64,000 bases of DNA from contig JAWZYU010000020.1 in assembly GCA_038380435.1 (NCBI GenBank), positions 41,572,307 to 41,636,306 on the forward strand, given 5' to 3'. Source of the DNA: Ryuthela nishihirai. Taxonomy: Eukaryota > Arthropoda > Arachnida > Araneae > Heptathelidae. The notes under the pieces were generated by a model, which was given only the letters and a program-made list of their open reading frames with translations, made no database searches and was not told where the DNA came from. Numbering within the stretch: position 1 is the first letter of the stretch; the number at the start of each line of letters is the position of its first letter. The position numbers and the translations under genes are program-made. Positions 42,034 through 52,484 of the stretch are shown in pieces.

Positions 42034-42339
42034 CTCTAAGTAATCAATATTTTTAGCAAAACAGCTTAATTAAATTGCCTAACAATCTTGAACTAGACAG
42101 TGTATAAAATCCCGGTAGATTCTTTGGTCGACAAATCCCCCAATAGTTTTGAGGCAACCTAAAAGTCTGTTGAATACATATAAAAAGTTGGTTGCATGGG
42201 CCTGCAATAATTTTCAGCCTAAAATCTAGTGAGACCATCAGGATCCAAACCAAATGCACCCAAGATTATAGATCATTCCTTAATTTCTTTGAGAAAGAAA
42301 ACTTTACTTTTCACATACTTACCAATTAAAGTCAGAAAA

Positions 42340-43200
42340 AAGCTTGAAGGTGATCGTTAAAGACATTCCAGATGACATCATCTATGAAGTTGTCTTCACA
42401 GGAGTTGTTTGGGATGGTCTTCACGGCTCTCAAGATTTCTCAATTTAGAGTTGGGTTGGGTTGTTTTACCTCTGAGCGGCACTTTTTTTGCACACCATGG
42501 GCTAAATGGCCAGGTCACAAGGACCCCGAAGGCTCAGAGAAGGTTGGGGGAGGGGACCTACTGGAACAGCTGTTGGGAGACAGATGGTAGCCTCTCGTCA
42601 AGGCCATCCAGCATGTTCTTTAACGTGCACAGGGTATGGCTCTCTCCCGCACACGGGGCCACGGCTTAACGTCCCATGCGACGGACGACGGCCTTTCCAA
42701 ACCCATCGGTGTCCCCTACTGACCGTGGGCAGGGCGGGGAATTTTGTGGAGATAAATCTCAACACTGACCCAGCTGGGACTCGAACCTGGGAACTACAGA
42801 TTACGAGCCTGGCGCGCTACCGACTGAGCCACCTCCGCCCCCTCAATTTAGAGATATACGGACAAGACTCTCTTACTTATACTGAATTAATATACTGAAT
42901 TAATATTTATTGAACTGCCAAAAATGGATGCCAATAAACAGATCTTTAATCTGAGTGATCTTTTTGGTTTAAAGATCACAGTTGAGTCCTTCCAAAAGAC
43001 GAAAGAACCAATCCAATGTCACAAATGCCAGCGCTATGGGTATTCACAAGACAAATGTTTTAACACCCTTAGATGTGTCAAATGCGCTGACATTCATTCT
43101 ACTACGATGTGCGCCAAGAGGCATAGGGATGGTCCATTAATTTCTGCTAATTGTGGGAAAAAGTACACACCAACTACAGAGACTGTGTGCTCTTAGATCC
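42340..43200 (+). pseudogene. Gag-like ORF1 fragment of a non-LTR retrotransposon
   Basis: After a SINE1, the frame from 42924 reads LFGLKITVESFQKTKEPIQC, then CHKCQRYGYSQDKCFNTLRC and CVKCADIHSTTMC. These are CCHC-type zinc knuckles (C-x2-C-x4-G/Y-x4-C and C-x2-C-x3-H-x4-C) typical of ORF1 in Jockey/I-type LINEs. Upstream (42345-42440) VIVKDIPDDIIYEV fits the domain that precedes the knuckles. Nucleic-acid chaperone role in the family. The fragment stops at about 43200. LINE linker sequence continues at 44200. Confidence 0.75.
42451..42841 (-). mobile_element. SINE1 copy with 12-bp TSD
   Basis: Flanked by CTCAATTTAGAG (42439-42450 and 42842-42853), inserted in the gag-like fragment. Confidence 0.96.
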
Positions 43201-43502
43201 AAGAATACATCCCTTTTGGGATGCATTCTTCGATCTTGGAATGACAAAATTCAATCCTGCAGTCACAAAAGCATTCAGACAAAGGGAAGGTCTCTCTACT
43301 AAAAAGAGGAAAACAAACACGGAGGAATCGTTTAAATTTACTAAGGAATTAAAAATATTCTGAGAGTCTTCAGAATATTTTTAATAATAAAATTAATATT
43401 TTTAATAATTTTTTTACTTAAAAAATTCGGAAAGTTTACCTCACAATACTCTGCACAAACCAGATGTCCTTGACATTGCTGTTTATGAACATTTTAGTCC
43501 TT
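43201..43502. other. No clear gene
   Basis: Short frames continue from the LINE ORF1 region without recognisable motifs, then AT-rich sequence. Confidence 0.4.
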
Positions 43503-43515
43503 CCTATGTTATTCG

Positions 43516-43889
43516 GGGGCGGGGATGGCTCAGTCGGTAGCGCGCCAGGCTCGTAATATGCAGTTCCCAGGTTCGAGCTCCAACTGGGTCAGCGTTGAGA
43601 TTTATCTCCGCAAAACTCCCCACGGTCAGTAGGGGACACCGATGGGCTTGGAAAGGCCGCCGTCCGTCGGATGAGACGTTAAGCCGTGGTCCGTGTGCGG
43701 GAGAGCCATACCCTGTGCACGTTAAAGAACATGTTGGATGGCCTTGACGGGAGGCTACCATCTGTCTCCCAACAGCTGTTCCAGAGGGTCTCCTCCCCAA
43801 CCTTCTCTGAGACATCTGGGTCCTTGTGACCTGGCCATTTAGCCCATGGTGTGCAAAAAAAGTGCCGCTCAGAGGTAAAACAACCCAAC
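43516..43889 (+). mobile_element. SINE1 copy with 13-bp TSD
   Basis: Flanked by CCTATGTTATTCG and CCTATGCTATTCG (43503-43515 and 43890-43902). It lacks about 15 bp (the GCCCTGCCC segment). Confidence 0.94.
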
Positions 43890-43942
43890 CCTATGCTATT
43901 CGTGTGATCCACGAATATCGCAATTTTATTTCGGATCGCTAT

Positions 43943-44185
43943 CTTATGGCAGTCCCGTGGACGGGTGGCTATTGATTTAAGGGACCTGGGTGCGAGACCC
44001 GAATAAGGCATGAATGTACGTGTTGTTTTCCTGCTGAGGTCCTGCCATCCTCACAGACCTTCTACTATGGTATATAAACTGATAGGCTCCTGTCAGACCT
44101 TCTACTATGGTATATAAACTGATAGGCTCCTGTCAGAACTCTGTGGCAAGCAGCTGCTTGAGAGGGTATTTGTTTTATTAGTTAG
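43943..44185 (+). mobile_element. SINE2 copy with internal 40-bp duplication
   Basis: Plus-strand SINE2. The head is decayed (GACGGGTGGCTATTGATTT) and the B-box reads GGGTGCGAGACCC. The 40-bp unit at 44054-44093 is exactly repeated at 44094-44133. Confidence 0.88.
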
Positions 44186-44189
44186 TCCT

Positions 44190-45145
44190 TATTGTTTTAT
44201 CATTTATAGACCTAACAACCATGGTGAAGTCAGAGCGAGACTCTTCTACACCAGGTTCATTATTATAATTGGTAATGAAGTTACTGAAAATAATTATCTC
44301 TCACAGGATCTCCAACTGAGAGATGTATGGATTCTTTGTCAATGAGAGGTTTAATGGCCACACAAATACCAAAACCCTTAACCTTATTGACAGGGAGATA
44401 TCTATTTTAATGATAACATCATGAGTGCATATTTATTGGCAAGTAAGACAGGGAGAGTCAAAACGATGTCAATAAGCTTCCTGATGACATTCGTGAGATT
44501 GTCACTCTTAAAAACAAAGTACGAAGAGAAGTACGAAGACCCCCATGGGCTTGGAAAAATACTGTAGGCCAGAGAGACTCAAGAACGTCGCTGGGGGCTC
44601 AATAATTATGTCCGCTATAGAATTCGTGAGCATCGATTTGACTCTTGGGACAAAAAAACTGTCCTCCCTAATAACAGAGGATAATTCCATTTGGTGAATG
44701 ACCAATTCCCTGAAAAACCCAACACTGGTTATCCTCTTATTGATTCATCGAATGAATTGGATTTTTTACAATAATGAGGATCAGATGTAAGCTTTTGCGA
44801 CCATCTTCGAAAATCAGTTTCAGGACAATAGCGATTTGTTAGATGAAGAAACATCCGAATATGTTGAAAATGCACTCGATCATTTCCTCCAAGTCTGTGA
44901 TCTCTAATAGGAGTATAATCAGATCTTGATGGATTATGATCCCTTGGTTTTGAACCAAATCAAATCTCTGAAGAATGTGGTGTTTGACACGCGTATGTTT
45001 ACCTCCTAGTTGTGTTTTCTTTAACAAATTTTGCTTTTCCTTGTGGGCCCCATTGGGGTTTTTCTGTTTTTGCATATTCCATTGTTTTTGCTAATCAGGC
45101 ACTAAGATTTTAGACTTTGTGATATAAGCTCTAGGCTTGCAGCTC
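44190..45145 (+). pseudogene. Jockey/I-like LINE linker fragment
   Basis: Plus-strand pieces in shifting frames: LPDDIREIVTLKNKVRREVRR near 44480-44540 resembles the IREIVTLKNKxRR linker between endonuclease and reverse transcriptase. FCDHLRKSVSGQ and EETSEYVENALDHFLQVCD near 44790-44900 resemble the ADHLEKSFQDN stretch before the RT. Same strand as the ORF1 fragment at 42340, so probably one broken element. Confidence 0.55.
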
Positions 45146-45160
45146 TTTTTCCAGTGCTAA

Positions 45161-45245
45161 GACCTTCTACTATGGCATATAAACTGACAGGCTCCTGTCA
45201 GACCTCTGTGGCAAGCAGCTGCTTGAGGTGATATTTTTTTTAAGA
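45161..45245 (+). mobile_element. 5'-truncated SINE2
   Basis: Terminal 75 bp of SINE2 (GACCTTCTACTATGGC, GGCAAGCAGCTGCTTGAGG) plus tail. Confidence 0.87.
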
Positions 45246-45609
45246 AAATTAATAATATCTGATATCTGAAATCTCACATCACTGTATTGTCATGGTTTTG
45301 AGATCCAGAATTTGTATATTATTTTTAACTTTTTGACACCTGTATATAGGGTTGTATGTGATTGGATGAGAAAGGGATGCTAATAACTGACTATGATGCA
45401 AAAGATCATAATCCGAAATTTGCCTTTCGTTTTAGATCTCTGGATTAATATGGAATCTGAGATTCGATCTGTCCAACAAGGTCGATTATAGGTCAGCACT
45501 TTTTATACTGTTTCTTTTTTAAAGGGATGAAGGTGCTCCTTCTTGAAAAAAAGGGGGGAAAAGTATGGAGATAACCTAGAAGCTCTATTGGGCTTGTCTT
45601 GGTTTATCA
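45246..45609. other. No gene seen
   Basis: AT-rich sequence without a recognised feature. Confidence 0.5.
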
Positions 45610-45996
45610 TGGGGCGGGGGTGGCTCAGTCGGTAGCGCGCCAGGCGCGTAATCTGTAGTTCCCAGGTTCGAGTCCCAGCTGGGTAGGCGTTGAGATTTAT
45701 CTCCGCAAAATTCCCCGCACTGCCCACGGTCAGTAGGGGACACCGATGGGCTTGGAAAGGCCGCCGTCCGTCGGACGGGATGTTAAGCCGTGGCCCCGTG
45801 TGCGGGAGAGCCATACCCTGTGCACGTTAAAGAACACGCTGGATGGCCTTGATGGGAGGCTACCATCTGTCTCCCAACAACTGTTCCAGTGGGTCCCCTC
45901 CCCCAACCTTCTCTGAGCCTTCGGGGTCCATGTGACCTGGCCATTTAGCCCATTGTGTGCAAAAAAGTTCCGCTCAGAGGTAAAACAACCCAACCC
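45610..45996 (+). mobile_element. SINE1 copy
   Basis: Full length, AACCC tail, no clear duplication in the flanks. Immediately after it, 46009-46055 (minus strand) reads like a tRNA D-arm (CTGGTCTAGTGGTTAACG), perhaps a piece of another tRNA-derived SINE. Confidence 0.92.
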
Positions 45997-46309
45997 ATAC
46001 ACAAGCCCTCTAGTTTAGTAGTCAGGTACGTTAACCACTAGACCAGGTATAGGCTCTTATACGAAATATTAGGTGAAATAAAAATACTACTAGTACTTTC
46101 GATCTATTGATGATATATACCTGTGCTGGAAACGTGAAAATTAGCTTCTAGAAGCAATTGTGGTTGCAGATCTCAGGGGGAAAAATACGAAGTTTCAGAT
46201 CAGATAGTTCAGGGTCAAATAGAGATCATAGTGATGGCCGAGAAATCAAAAGATGCCGTTTCCAAGAGTTTGAATTTTTTCTTACCTATCTATGCTCGTT
46301 TTTTCAATG

Positions 46310-46552
46310 GGAGTGGTTGGGGTTGGCTCGTAATATGGAGTTACCAGAATCGAATTGTAATTGTGTCAGCTTTGAAAATTTTCTCCGGTAACCCTCCTCC
46401 TGCCCTCGGTGAGAAAGAGGACATCTATGGGCTTGGAAAAGATGTCGTCCTTTGGATGAGATAAACAGTGACTTTAAGGGAAAGTCCTCCTTTGTGCACG
46501 TTAAAGAACGCGCAAGTGACGACGGGAGGCTTCCATCTGTCTCTTGACAGCT
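46310..46552 (+). mobile_element. Degraded SINE1 relic, target of the MULE
   Basis: GGTTGGCTCGTAATATGGAG begins a decayed head. GCCCTCGGTGAGAAAGAGG and GTTAAAGAACGCGCAAG follow. The MULE inserted in its CTCCAGTGT stretch. Its 3' end is probably 49181-49236. Confidence 0.75.
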
Positions 46553-46561
46553 CTCCAGTGT

Positions 46562-48756
46562 GGTACCCCGTCAAAATAGCCCAAGACTAAATAGCCCCGA
46601 CAAAATAGCCCCGACAAAATAGCCTATTCTAAAATGGCCCAAGACTAAATAGCCCCGACAAAATAGCCTATTCTAAAATAGCCCAAGACTAAATAGCCCC
46701 GAAGAAATAGCTTAGCCTATTTAAAATCCAAAGTAAAAATCTAACTTGCGCGTCGGAAAACGCGCGTAATATGTCTTCCTGTACTTTGGTAAAATGAAGG
46801 TAACTTTGCAACAAGTTGCGTTGAGTGCATCTATAATTAGAAATATTATAGTAACAAATGAGTCACGTGACAGGCACATGGCTCACCGGTAGGCGGAGCC
46901 ATGTGATTTAGTTTTTGTATTAAAACCAATGCTTCTAGTTTAGCTTCTAGTTTTAGTTTTTTGTTCGCACGTGGCGCACGTGTGTCTTGCGGGAGTCGTT
47001 GCAAGAGATCTCTAACGGAAATAAGTAAGTTATTTTAATATCTATTTTACCGGAAGCGTTTATTTATTGATATAATATAGAACTATTTAATAGATATTAA
47101 CTGATAATCCGTTATTATTTGTGTTTTGCAAGAAAAATGGAGAAAATCTCGTCGCAAAAAGGAAAAGATCTGCTGCTGAAAGATGGTCATCGATATCGCA
47201 AGGCTAGGGAAAACCGGGATGAAAGTACATCGTGGAGGTGTGTAGTTCCGACTTGTAAAGGGCGTCTAAGAACATTGGGTGCTGACTTCCGGGTCGTGAC
47301 GGAACACAACGATGCGCCAAATCCAGCTAAAAATCAGGCATTGAAATGCGTTTCTGAAATGAAACATAGAGCACAGAGTGCTGTGGAGAAGCCTAGGCAA
47401 ATATATCAAGCCTGCACAAGTGGAATATCTTTGGAAGCATCGATTCAGCTTCCAAATTATATTGCCTCCCAGAGATCAATAGAACGTATACGAAAAAAAA
47501 CGAATCTTCCATATCCAAATCCTGCAAGTGTTGCCAATATTGCAATTCCAGTTCATCTTCAAAGTACCACAAGAAACGAAAATTTTATTCTGTGGGATTC
47601 TGGAGGAAACGATCCTGATCGAATTCTAATGTTCGGCACTGAGGAAAATTTGAGAATATTGGAACAGAATCATCATTGGTTTGTTGATGGCACGTTTAAA
47701 GTATCACCTGAACTGTTTTTTCAATTATTCACGATACACGGACTAATAGAAAAGTGTTGTATTCCACTGATATATGTATTGTTAAGAAATAAAAGTGAAG
47801 CAATATATGTTCGCGTATTTCAGAAACTATTACAGTTAAAGGAAACTTTAAATCCAACAAGTGTGTTAAGTGATTACGAGAAAGCGGTTCAAAACGCCGT
47901 GCAACAAGTTTTTAATAACACAGAAGTTGTTGGCTGTTTGTTTCATTTGGGACAGTGCTTATGGCGAAAAGTGCGAGAACTGAATTTAGCGGAACTTTAT
48001 GTAAATAATGGAAATGTGCGTGCTTATATAAAAATGTTGTTTGCGTTGAGTTTTGTACCGGTACATGATGTTATAGGAGTATTTGAAGAATTAATTGAAA
48101 AATACCCAAACGAACTAGACCCCATTATCGATTACTGGGAAGATACATATATAGGGCGAATAAGACGCAATCGCCGAGCACAACCACGATTTGCAATACA
48201 TATATGGAATGTTCATGAGAGCGTTGTCAATGGTCTTCCGAGGACAAATAATTCGGTAGAAAGGTGGCATAGGGCATTCCAGCAAACTGTAGATTGCCAT
48301 CATCCATCCGTCTACAAACTCATCGACCATTTCCGAAAAGAGCAGGATATGGTAGAAATCCGCTTAATCCGTCTTGCTGCAGGTATTTGCAACCTAGATG
48401 CTAGCAAAACTAAATATGTGCAACTGAATCGACGCCTGGAAGCATTAGTGGAAAATTATGCAACTATGGAACATATGGACTTTCTTCGTGGCATTTCACA
48501 TAACCTTGAAATGTAATTTTTGTAAAGAACATGGCAAGGAATACAAACCTTAAAGACTTGTAAAGAATTACCAAACCATATTTAGAATTTTTATTTATAT
48601 GTCTGTATACAATTTTTAAAATGCGAAATTTAGAATTTAAATAGGCTAAGCTATTTCTTCGGGGCTATTTTGTCGGGGCTATTTTAGTCTTGGGCTATTT
48701 TAGAACAGGCTATTTTGTCGGGGCTGTTTTGTCTTGAGCTATTTTGACGGGTCACG
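46562..48756 (+). mobile_element. MULE DNA transposon, apparently autonomous
   Basis: A 2195-bp element with a 9-bp direct repeat CTCCAGTGT on each side (46553-46561 and 48757-48765), the duplication length of Mutator-like elements. The ends share ACCCCGTCAAAATAGC and ACCCGTCAAAATAGC (inverted). Long terminal regions (about 170 bp left, 125 bp right) are built from repeated AAATAGCCCAAGACT, AAATAGCCCCGAC and AAATAGCCTATTCT modules. One uninterrupted transposase lies between them. Confidence 0.93.
47137..48516 (+). CDS. MULE transposase with FLYWCH zinc finger, 459 aa
   Basis: DNA transposase that would cut and move the surrounding element in the nucleus. Residues 10-59 form a FLYWCH-type DNA-binding finger (W33, C35-x4-C40, H57; the usual last His reads as Asp59). 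The MULE catalytic core has FVDGTF (D184), LSDYEKA (D246), CLFHLGQ (267-273) and NNSVERWHR (E375, the probable third acidic residue). The frame has no stop or frameshift. The ATG at 47137 lies in AAAATGG, a good initiation context. A TTG 18 bases earlier is in frame but not a likely start. Leader of about 575 bp and 3' UTR of about 120 bp reach the terminal repeats. Nothing else in the element is coding. All other large transposase frames here are broken, so this copy looks the youngest. Activity is not proven. Confidence 0.92.
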   Translation: MEKISSQKGKDLLLKDGHRYRKARENRDESTSWRCVVPTCKGRLRTLGADFRVVTEHNDAPNPAKNQALKCVSEMKHRAQSAVEKPRQIYQACTSGISLEASIQLPNYIASQRSIERIRKKTNLPYPNPASVANIAIPVHLQSTTRNENFILWDSGGNDPDRILMFGTEENLRILEQNHHWFVDGTFKVSPELFFQLFTIHGLIEKCCIPLIYVLLRNKSEAIYVRVFQKLLQLKETLNPTSVLSDYEKAVQNAVQQVFNNTEVVGCLFHLGQCLWRKVRELNLAELYVNNGNVRAYIKMLFALSFVPVHDVIGVFEELIEKYPNELDPIIDYWEDTYIGRIRRNRRAQPRFAIHIWNVHESVVNGLPRTNNSVERWHRAFQQTVDCHHPSVYKLIDHFRKEQDMVEIRLIRLAAGICNLDASKTKYVQLNRRLEALVENYATMEHMDFLRGISHNLEM

Positions 48757-48779
48757 CTCCAGTGTATACCCATCCACAA

Positions 48780-49180
48780 GAAGACGGGAGTTTGCTCTCC
48801 AGTCTCGTAATCTGAAATTCCCAGATTTAAATTGCTGTTCGTCAAATTGTTGCAGTCCCCGCCTGAACATGCATTGAGATTTATCTCTGCAAAACTCCCA
48901 GCCCTGCTCTCGGTCAGTAGGAACCCCCATGGGCTTGGAGAGACGGCCGCCCATCGGATAGGACGTTAAGCCGTGGTTCCGTGTGCAGAAGAGCTATACC
49001 TGTGCACGTTAAAGAACATGCTGGATGGGAGGCTGCCATCTGTCTCCTAACAGATCTACAGTGAACCACCTCCCCCCCAATCTTCTCTGAGCACTGGGGT
49101 CCTTGTGACCTGGCCCATTTAGCCCACTGTATGCATAAAAGCGCAGCTCAGAGATAAAAATAACCCATCCCCAAGTTGTC
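48780..49180 (+). mobile_element. Degraded SINE1 relic
   Basis: Full-length but diverged: CTCTCCAGTCTCGTAATCTG head, CTGCTCTCGGTCAGTAGGA, GTTAAAGAACATGCTGGATG, GAGATAAAAATAACCC end. A further 3' end (49181-49236, ATTTAGCCCATTGTGTGTAT) follows and probably closes the relic split by the MULE. Confidence 0.85.
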
Positions 49181-49274
49181 ACCTAGCAATTTAGCCCATT
49201 GTGTGTATAAAATTATCGCTCTGAGGTAAAGTAACCCAATGCAGTTTGTAATAGGAGGAGAAAATACTTAGGAA

Positions 49275-49511
49275 CGAGGCTGTATCTAGTGGGGGGGATT
49301 AAAGGATCCATGCGAACTCTTGTAAGAGTACTGGAAGCAAAATTTATTAAACTTATGTAAATTTCATGGAATTTTTCAAAATAAATTTAAAAACCTCTGA
49401 AGCGGATGGGCAATTGAAATCCAGTCTCTTGCACTTTTTTCTTTTACTTTTTTGCGGTTCGATTGATTTTCTTGCCCCCTACCCCCTTATTTTTTTCTAG
49501 ATCCGGGCCTG
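49275..49511. mobile_element. hAT MITE, 237 bp
   Basis: Starts CGAGGCTGTATCTAGTGGGG and ends CTAGATCCGGGCCTG (inverted, imperfect). The flanks CTTAGGAA (49267-49274) and CTTAGAAA (49512-49519) are an 8-bp duplication with one change. Same family as 20590-20854. Confidence 0.8.
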
Positions 49512-49519
49512 CTTAGAAA

Positions 49520-49848
49520 TATAATATTATAACCCTACGTGGTTTAGCAGTTAGCATGCCTACTAAACAAGCGGACAAGTCCTTGTGTATGTGGTTGTAT
49601 GAGAAACCAAGAAAAGCCTCAGAGCATCTACGTACATTGTGTAAGGAAACATTCTTCCCCTTTTTTATAGAAAAAATGCGAAAAACAGTGGCATTTGTAA
49701 TTAAAGACATATGAACACATTGCAGTGAGCTGTTGTGAAACATTAACGTCGGGAAATCACTTAGCTTGGTACTGATCACACATACCTGTGGCTTAGTGTT
49801 TGGGTGCTTTACGATTGAAGATGAATTTTCGATTTTGACTCTGGGATT
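49520..49848. other. No clear gene
   Basis: A tRNA-D-arm-like stretch (TGGTTTAGCAGTTAGCATGCC) lies at 49540-49562 and may be a SINE remnant. Otherwise unique. Confidence 0.35.
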
Positions 49849-50396
49849 ATGTGTCTCGCAAACTGTGTGCCGCGGCACAGTAGTGTGCCGCGAGAGATTC
49901 CAAGTGTGCCGCGAGAGATTTTCAAATTGACACTAGATATTCCAAAGATTTCATTTTGACTTGACTTGTGTTATCGACGTGCTATAATAAAAATCTTTCA
50001 GATTTTATCAACTGGGATCTTGTAAGTATTTATCAAGCTTTTTCCAAATTTTGGTATTAATTTTTGAATATTTCAAGCCATAGAATGGACAAATATTTAA
50101 AACAAACACCGAGTTATGAATTAAAGAACGAGAGCAAATCTTCAAGTAAAACCAGGCTGAGGACTTGAACAAAGCGCAAATATAATGACGATTATATAGA
50201 GTTTGCTTTTATTCTTTTTTAGGTGTGCCGCGGGAAAAAAATGAGATTCAGTGTGCAGCGGGAAAAAAATGAGATTCAGTGTGCCGCGGAAAAAAATTAG
50301 ATTCAGTGTGCCGCGGAAAAAAAATTAGATTCAGTGTGCCGCGGAAAAAAAATTTGATTCAGTGTGCCGTAGAGTAAAAAAGTTTGCGAGACACTG
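49849..50396. mobile_element. hAT-like element with internal 28-bp repeats
   Basis: The inverted ends GTGTCTCGCAAACT (49851) and AGTTTGCGAGACACTG (50381-50396) match exactly over 14 bp. Near both ends GTGTGCCGCG recurs. At 50223-50375 it forms about six tandem units of GTGTGCCGCGGAAAAAAA plus TTAGATTCA. The flanking 8-mers do not match, so the duplication is lost or the exact ends differ. Confidence 0.6.
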
Positions 50397-50414
50397 ACAT
50401 AGGGTATTATAAAT

Positions 50415-50780
50415 GAGATGTACTCTTTTACACACAATGCAGTAAATGGACAGGTCACAAGGACCCCGAGGACTCAGAGAAGGCTGGGGGAAAGGGACCC
50501 ACAGAGATGCCGTTAGGAGACAGAAGTCTCTTGTCAAGGCCATTCAGTGTGTTCTTTTACGTGCCTAGGATACGGCTCATTTGCATACAGGGGAAGGCTT
50601 TGCGTTCTATCAGACGGACGGCGGCCTTTCCAAGCTTATCGATGTCCGCTACTGACCGAGGGCAGGGGGGGAGGGGTTAGCGGAGATAAATCTTAATGCT
50701 GGCACAGGTGGGACTCGAACCTGGGAACTGCAGTTTACGAATGTAGCGCTTTACCGACTGAGCAAACCCCTGCATCGGTC
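50415..50780 (-). mobile_element. Degraded SINE1 relic
   Basis: Minus-strand copy with full order of motifs but many substitutions (ACTCTTTTACACACAATGC start, CTTTACCGACTGAGC head). Confidence 0.88.
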
Positions 50781-50802
50781 GGCACTCATGTGCATTTTTC
50801 AT

Positions 50803-50950
50803 TATGTTGACCACTATTATGTTGCCCACTATTAAGAGATGCCCACTATTAAGAGATGCCCACTATTATGTTGCCCACTATTGAGAGATGCCCACTATTA
50901 AGAGATGCCCACTATTATGTTGCCCACTATTGAGAGATGCCCACTATTGC
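50803..50950. repeat. 16-17 bp tandem repeat
   Basis: About nine units alternating CCACTATTATGTTGC, CCACTATTAAGAGATG and CCACTATTGAGAGATG. Confidence 0.9.
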
Positions 50951-51070
50951 AATCTTTTGTTGGTGAAGATCACCGCTGTACATTAATCGGTATCGATCTC
51001 TGTGCGTGTTCCTCATATGCGTCTGACTTATTTTACATTTTGTTGCATGAAATTTGTGCTGATGAATACG

Positions 51071-51454
51071 TTGGGTTGTTTTACCTCTGAGCGGCGCTTT
51101 TTTGCACACCATGGGCTAAATGGCCAGGTCACATGGACCCCGAAGGCTCAGAGAAGGTTGGGGGAGGGGACCCACTGGAACAGCTGTTGGGAGACAGATG
51201 GTAGCCTCCCGTCAAGGCCATCCAGCGTGTTCTTTAACGTGCACAGGGTATGGCTCTCCCGCACACGGGGCCACGGCTTAACGTCCCATCCGACGGACGG
51301 CGGCCTTTCCAAGCCCATCGGTGTCCCCTACTGACCGTGGGGAGGGCGGGGAATTTTGCGGAGATAAATCTCAACGCTGACCCAGCTGGGACTCGAACCT
51401 GGGAACTACAGATTACGAGCCTGGCGCTCTACCGACTGAGTCACCCCCGCCCCA
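51071..51454 (-). mobile_element. SINE1 copy with 12-bp TSD
   Basis: Flanked by CTGATGAATACG (51059-51070 and 51455-51466). Very close to the consensus of the family in this window. Confidence 0.97.
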
Positions 51455-51634
51455 CTGATGAATACGAAAAAAAAAGGTGTGTCATGTCATATGTAACAGG
51501 TTCGATTCTATCCGTAATTGGTAATCAGCAATTAATGCACAAAGTTCTTCTATATAAAATTTAAATGCATTTTGTGTTGTATCAAATGCAGTAACTTTAA
51601 ATAAATTGCCCGACCAAAGTGTTAGAAAATTTTA

Positions 51635-51750
51635 ATGTCTCTCTCGCAACAGCTGTTCCAGTGGTCCCCCAGCCTTTGAGGTCCTTGTGACATGGCCATT
51701 TAGCCCATAGTGTGCAAAAAAGTGCTGCTCAGGGTAAAAACAACTCTCAG
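51635..51750 (+). mobile_element. 5'-truncated SINE1
   Basis: Only the last 115 bp: TCTCGCAACAGCTGTTCCAG through GTGCTGCTCAGGGTAAAAAC. Confidence 0.88.
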
Positions 51751-51778
51751 TTTTCAACAATATTTTTTCAGTACTTAA

Positions 51779-51988
51779 AGCCGTCCATGGCAGAGTGGTT
51801 AGCGCTCTTAGCTACTGATCTAAGGGACCTGGGTTCGAGCCCCGGATAAGGCATGGATGTGTGTATCGTTTTTCTGCTGAGGTCCTGCCATCCTCTCAGA
51901 TCTTCTACTGTGGCATATAAACTGACAGGCTCCTGTCAGACCTCTGTGGCAAGCAGCTGCTTGAGGGGATATTTATTTATTTATTTTT
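51779..51988 (+). mobile_element. SINE2 copy, full length
   Basis: Best plus-strand SINE2. A-box TGGCAGAGTGGTTAGCG and B-box GGGTTCGAGCCCC in the tRNA-like head, body to GCTGCTTGAGGGG, tail ATATTTATTTATTTATTTT. Possible short duplication CTTAAAG/TTTAAAG. Confidence 0.92.
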
Positions 51989-52099
51989 AAAGAGTTACGG
52001 AAGCTGGAATATTAAACATGAATTTATTTTGTTTTATACAAATCATTCATAATTGTCTAACATTGACATAATCATTATCAATGTCATGCCCAATATCCG

Positions 52100-52484
52100 G
52101 GGCGGGGGTGGCTCAGTCGGTAGCGCGCCAGACTCGTAATCTGTAGTTCCCAGGTTCGAGTCCCAGCTGGGTCAGCGTTGAGATTTACCTCCGCAAAATT
52201 TCCCCGCCCTCGCCCTGCCCACGGTCAGTAGGGGACATCGATGGGCTTGAAAAGGCCGCCGTCCGTCTGATGGGACGTTAAGCCATGGCCCCGTGTGCAG
52301 GAGAGCCATACCCTCTGCACGTTAAAGAACACGCTGGATGGCCTTGACGGGACCATCTGTCTCCCAACAGCTGTTCCAGTGGGTCCCCTCCCCCAACCTT
52401 CTCTGAGTCTTCGGGGTCCTTGTGGCCTGGCCATTTAGCCCATGGTGTGCAAAAAAGTGCCGCTCAGAGGTAAAACAATCCAAA
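52100..52484 (+). mobile_element. SINE1 copy with 12-bp TSD
   Basis: Flanked by GCCCAATATCCG (52088-52099 and 52485-52496). CCCTCGCCCTGCCC shows a small internal duplication, and GGAGGCTA is missing near 52350. Confidence 0.96.

Noticed and set aside
47119..47136. Upstream TTG as the start of the MULE transposase
   Set aside because: Non-ATG starts are rare in animals and the ATG at 47137 has a good context.
51250..51564. Repeated small protein frames starting MALPHTGPRLNVPSDGRR, MGLERPPSVGWDVKPW or GCFTSERHFFAHHGLNG
   Set aside because: They all lie in SINE1 copies, occur in several frames and both strands, and break with SINE divergence. They are translations of a non-coding SINE.
52110..52170. 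tRNA genes in the SINE heads
   Set aside because: A- and B-boxes are present, but the acceptor stem does not close, the anticodon arm is imperfect, and each is fused to a SINE body. They are tRNA-derived, not functional tRNAs.
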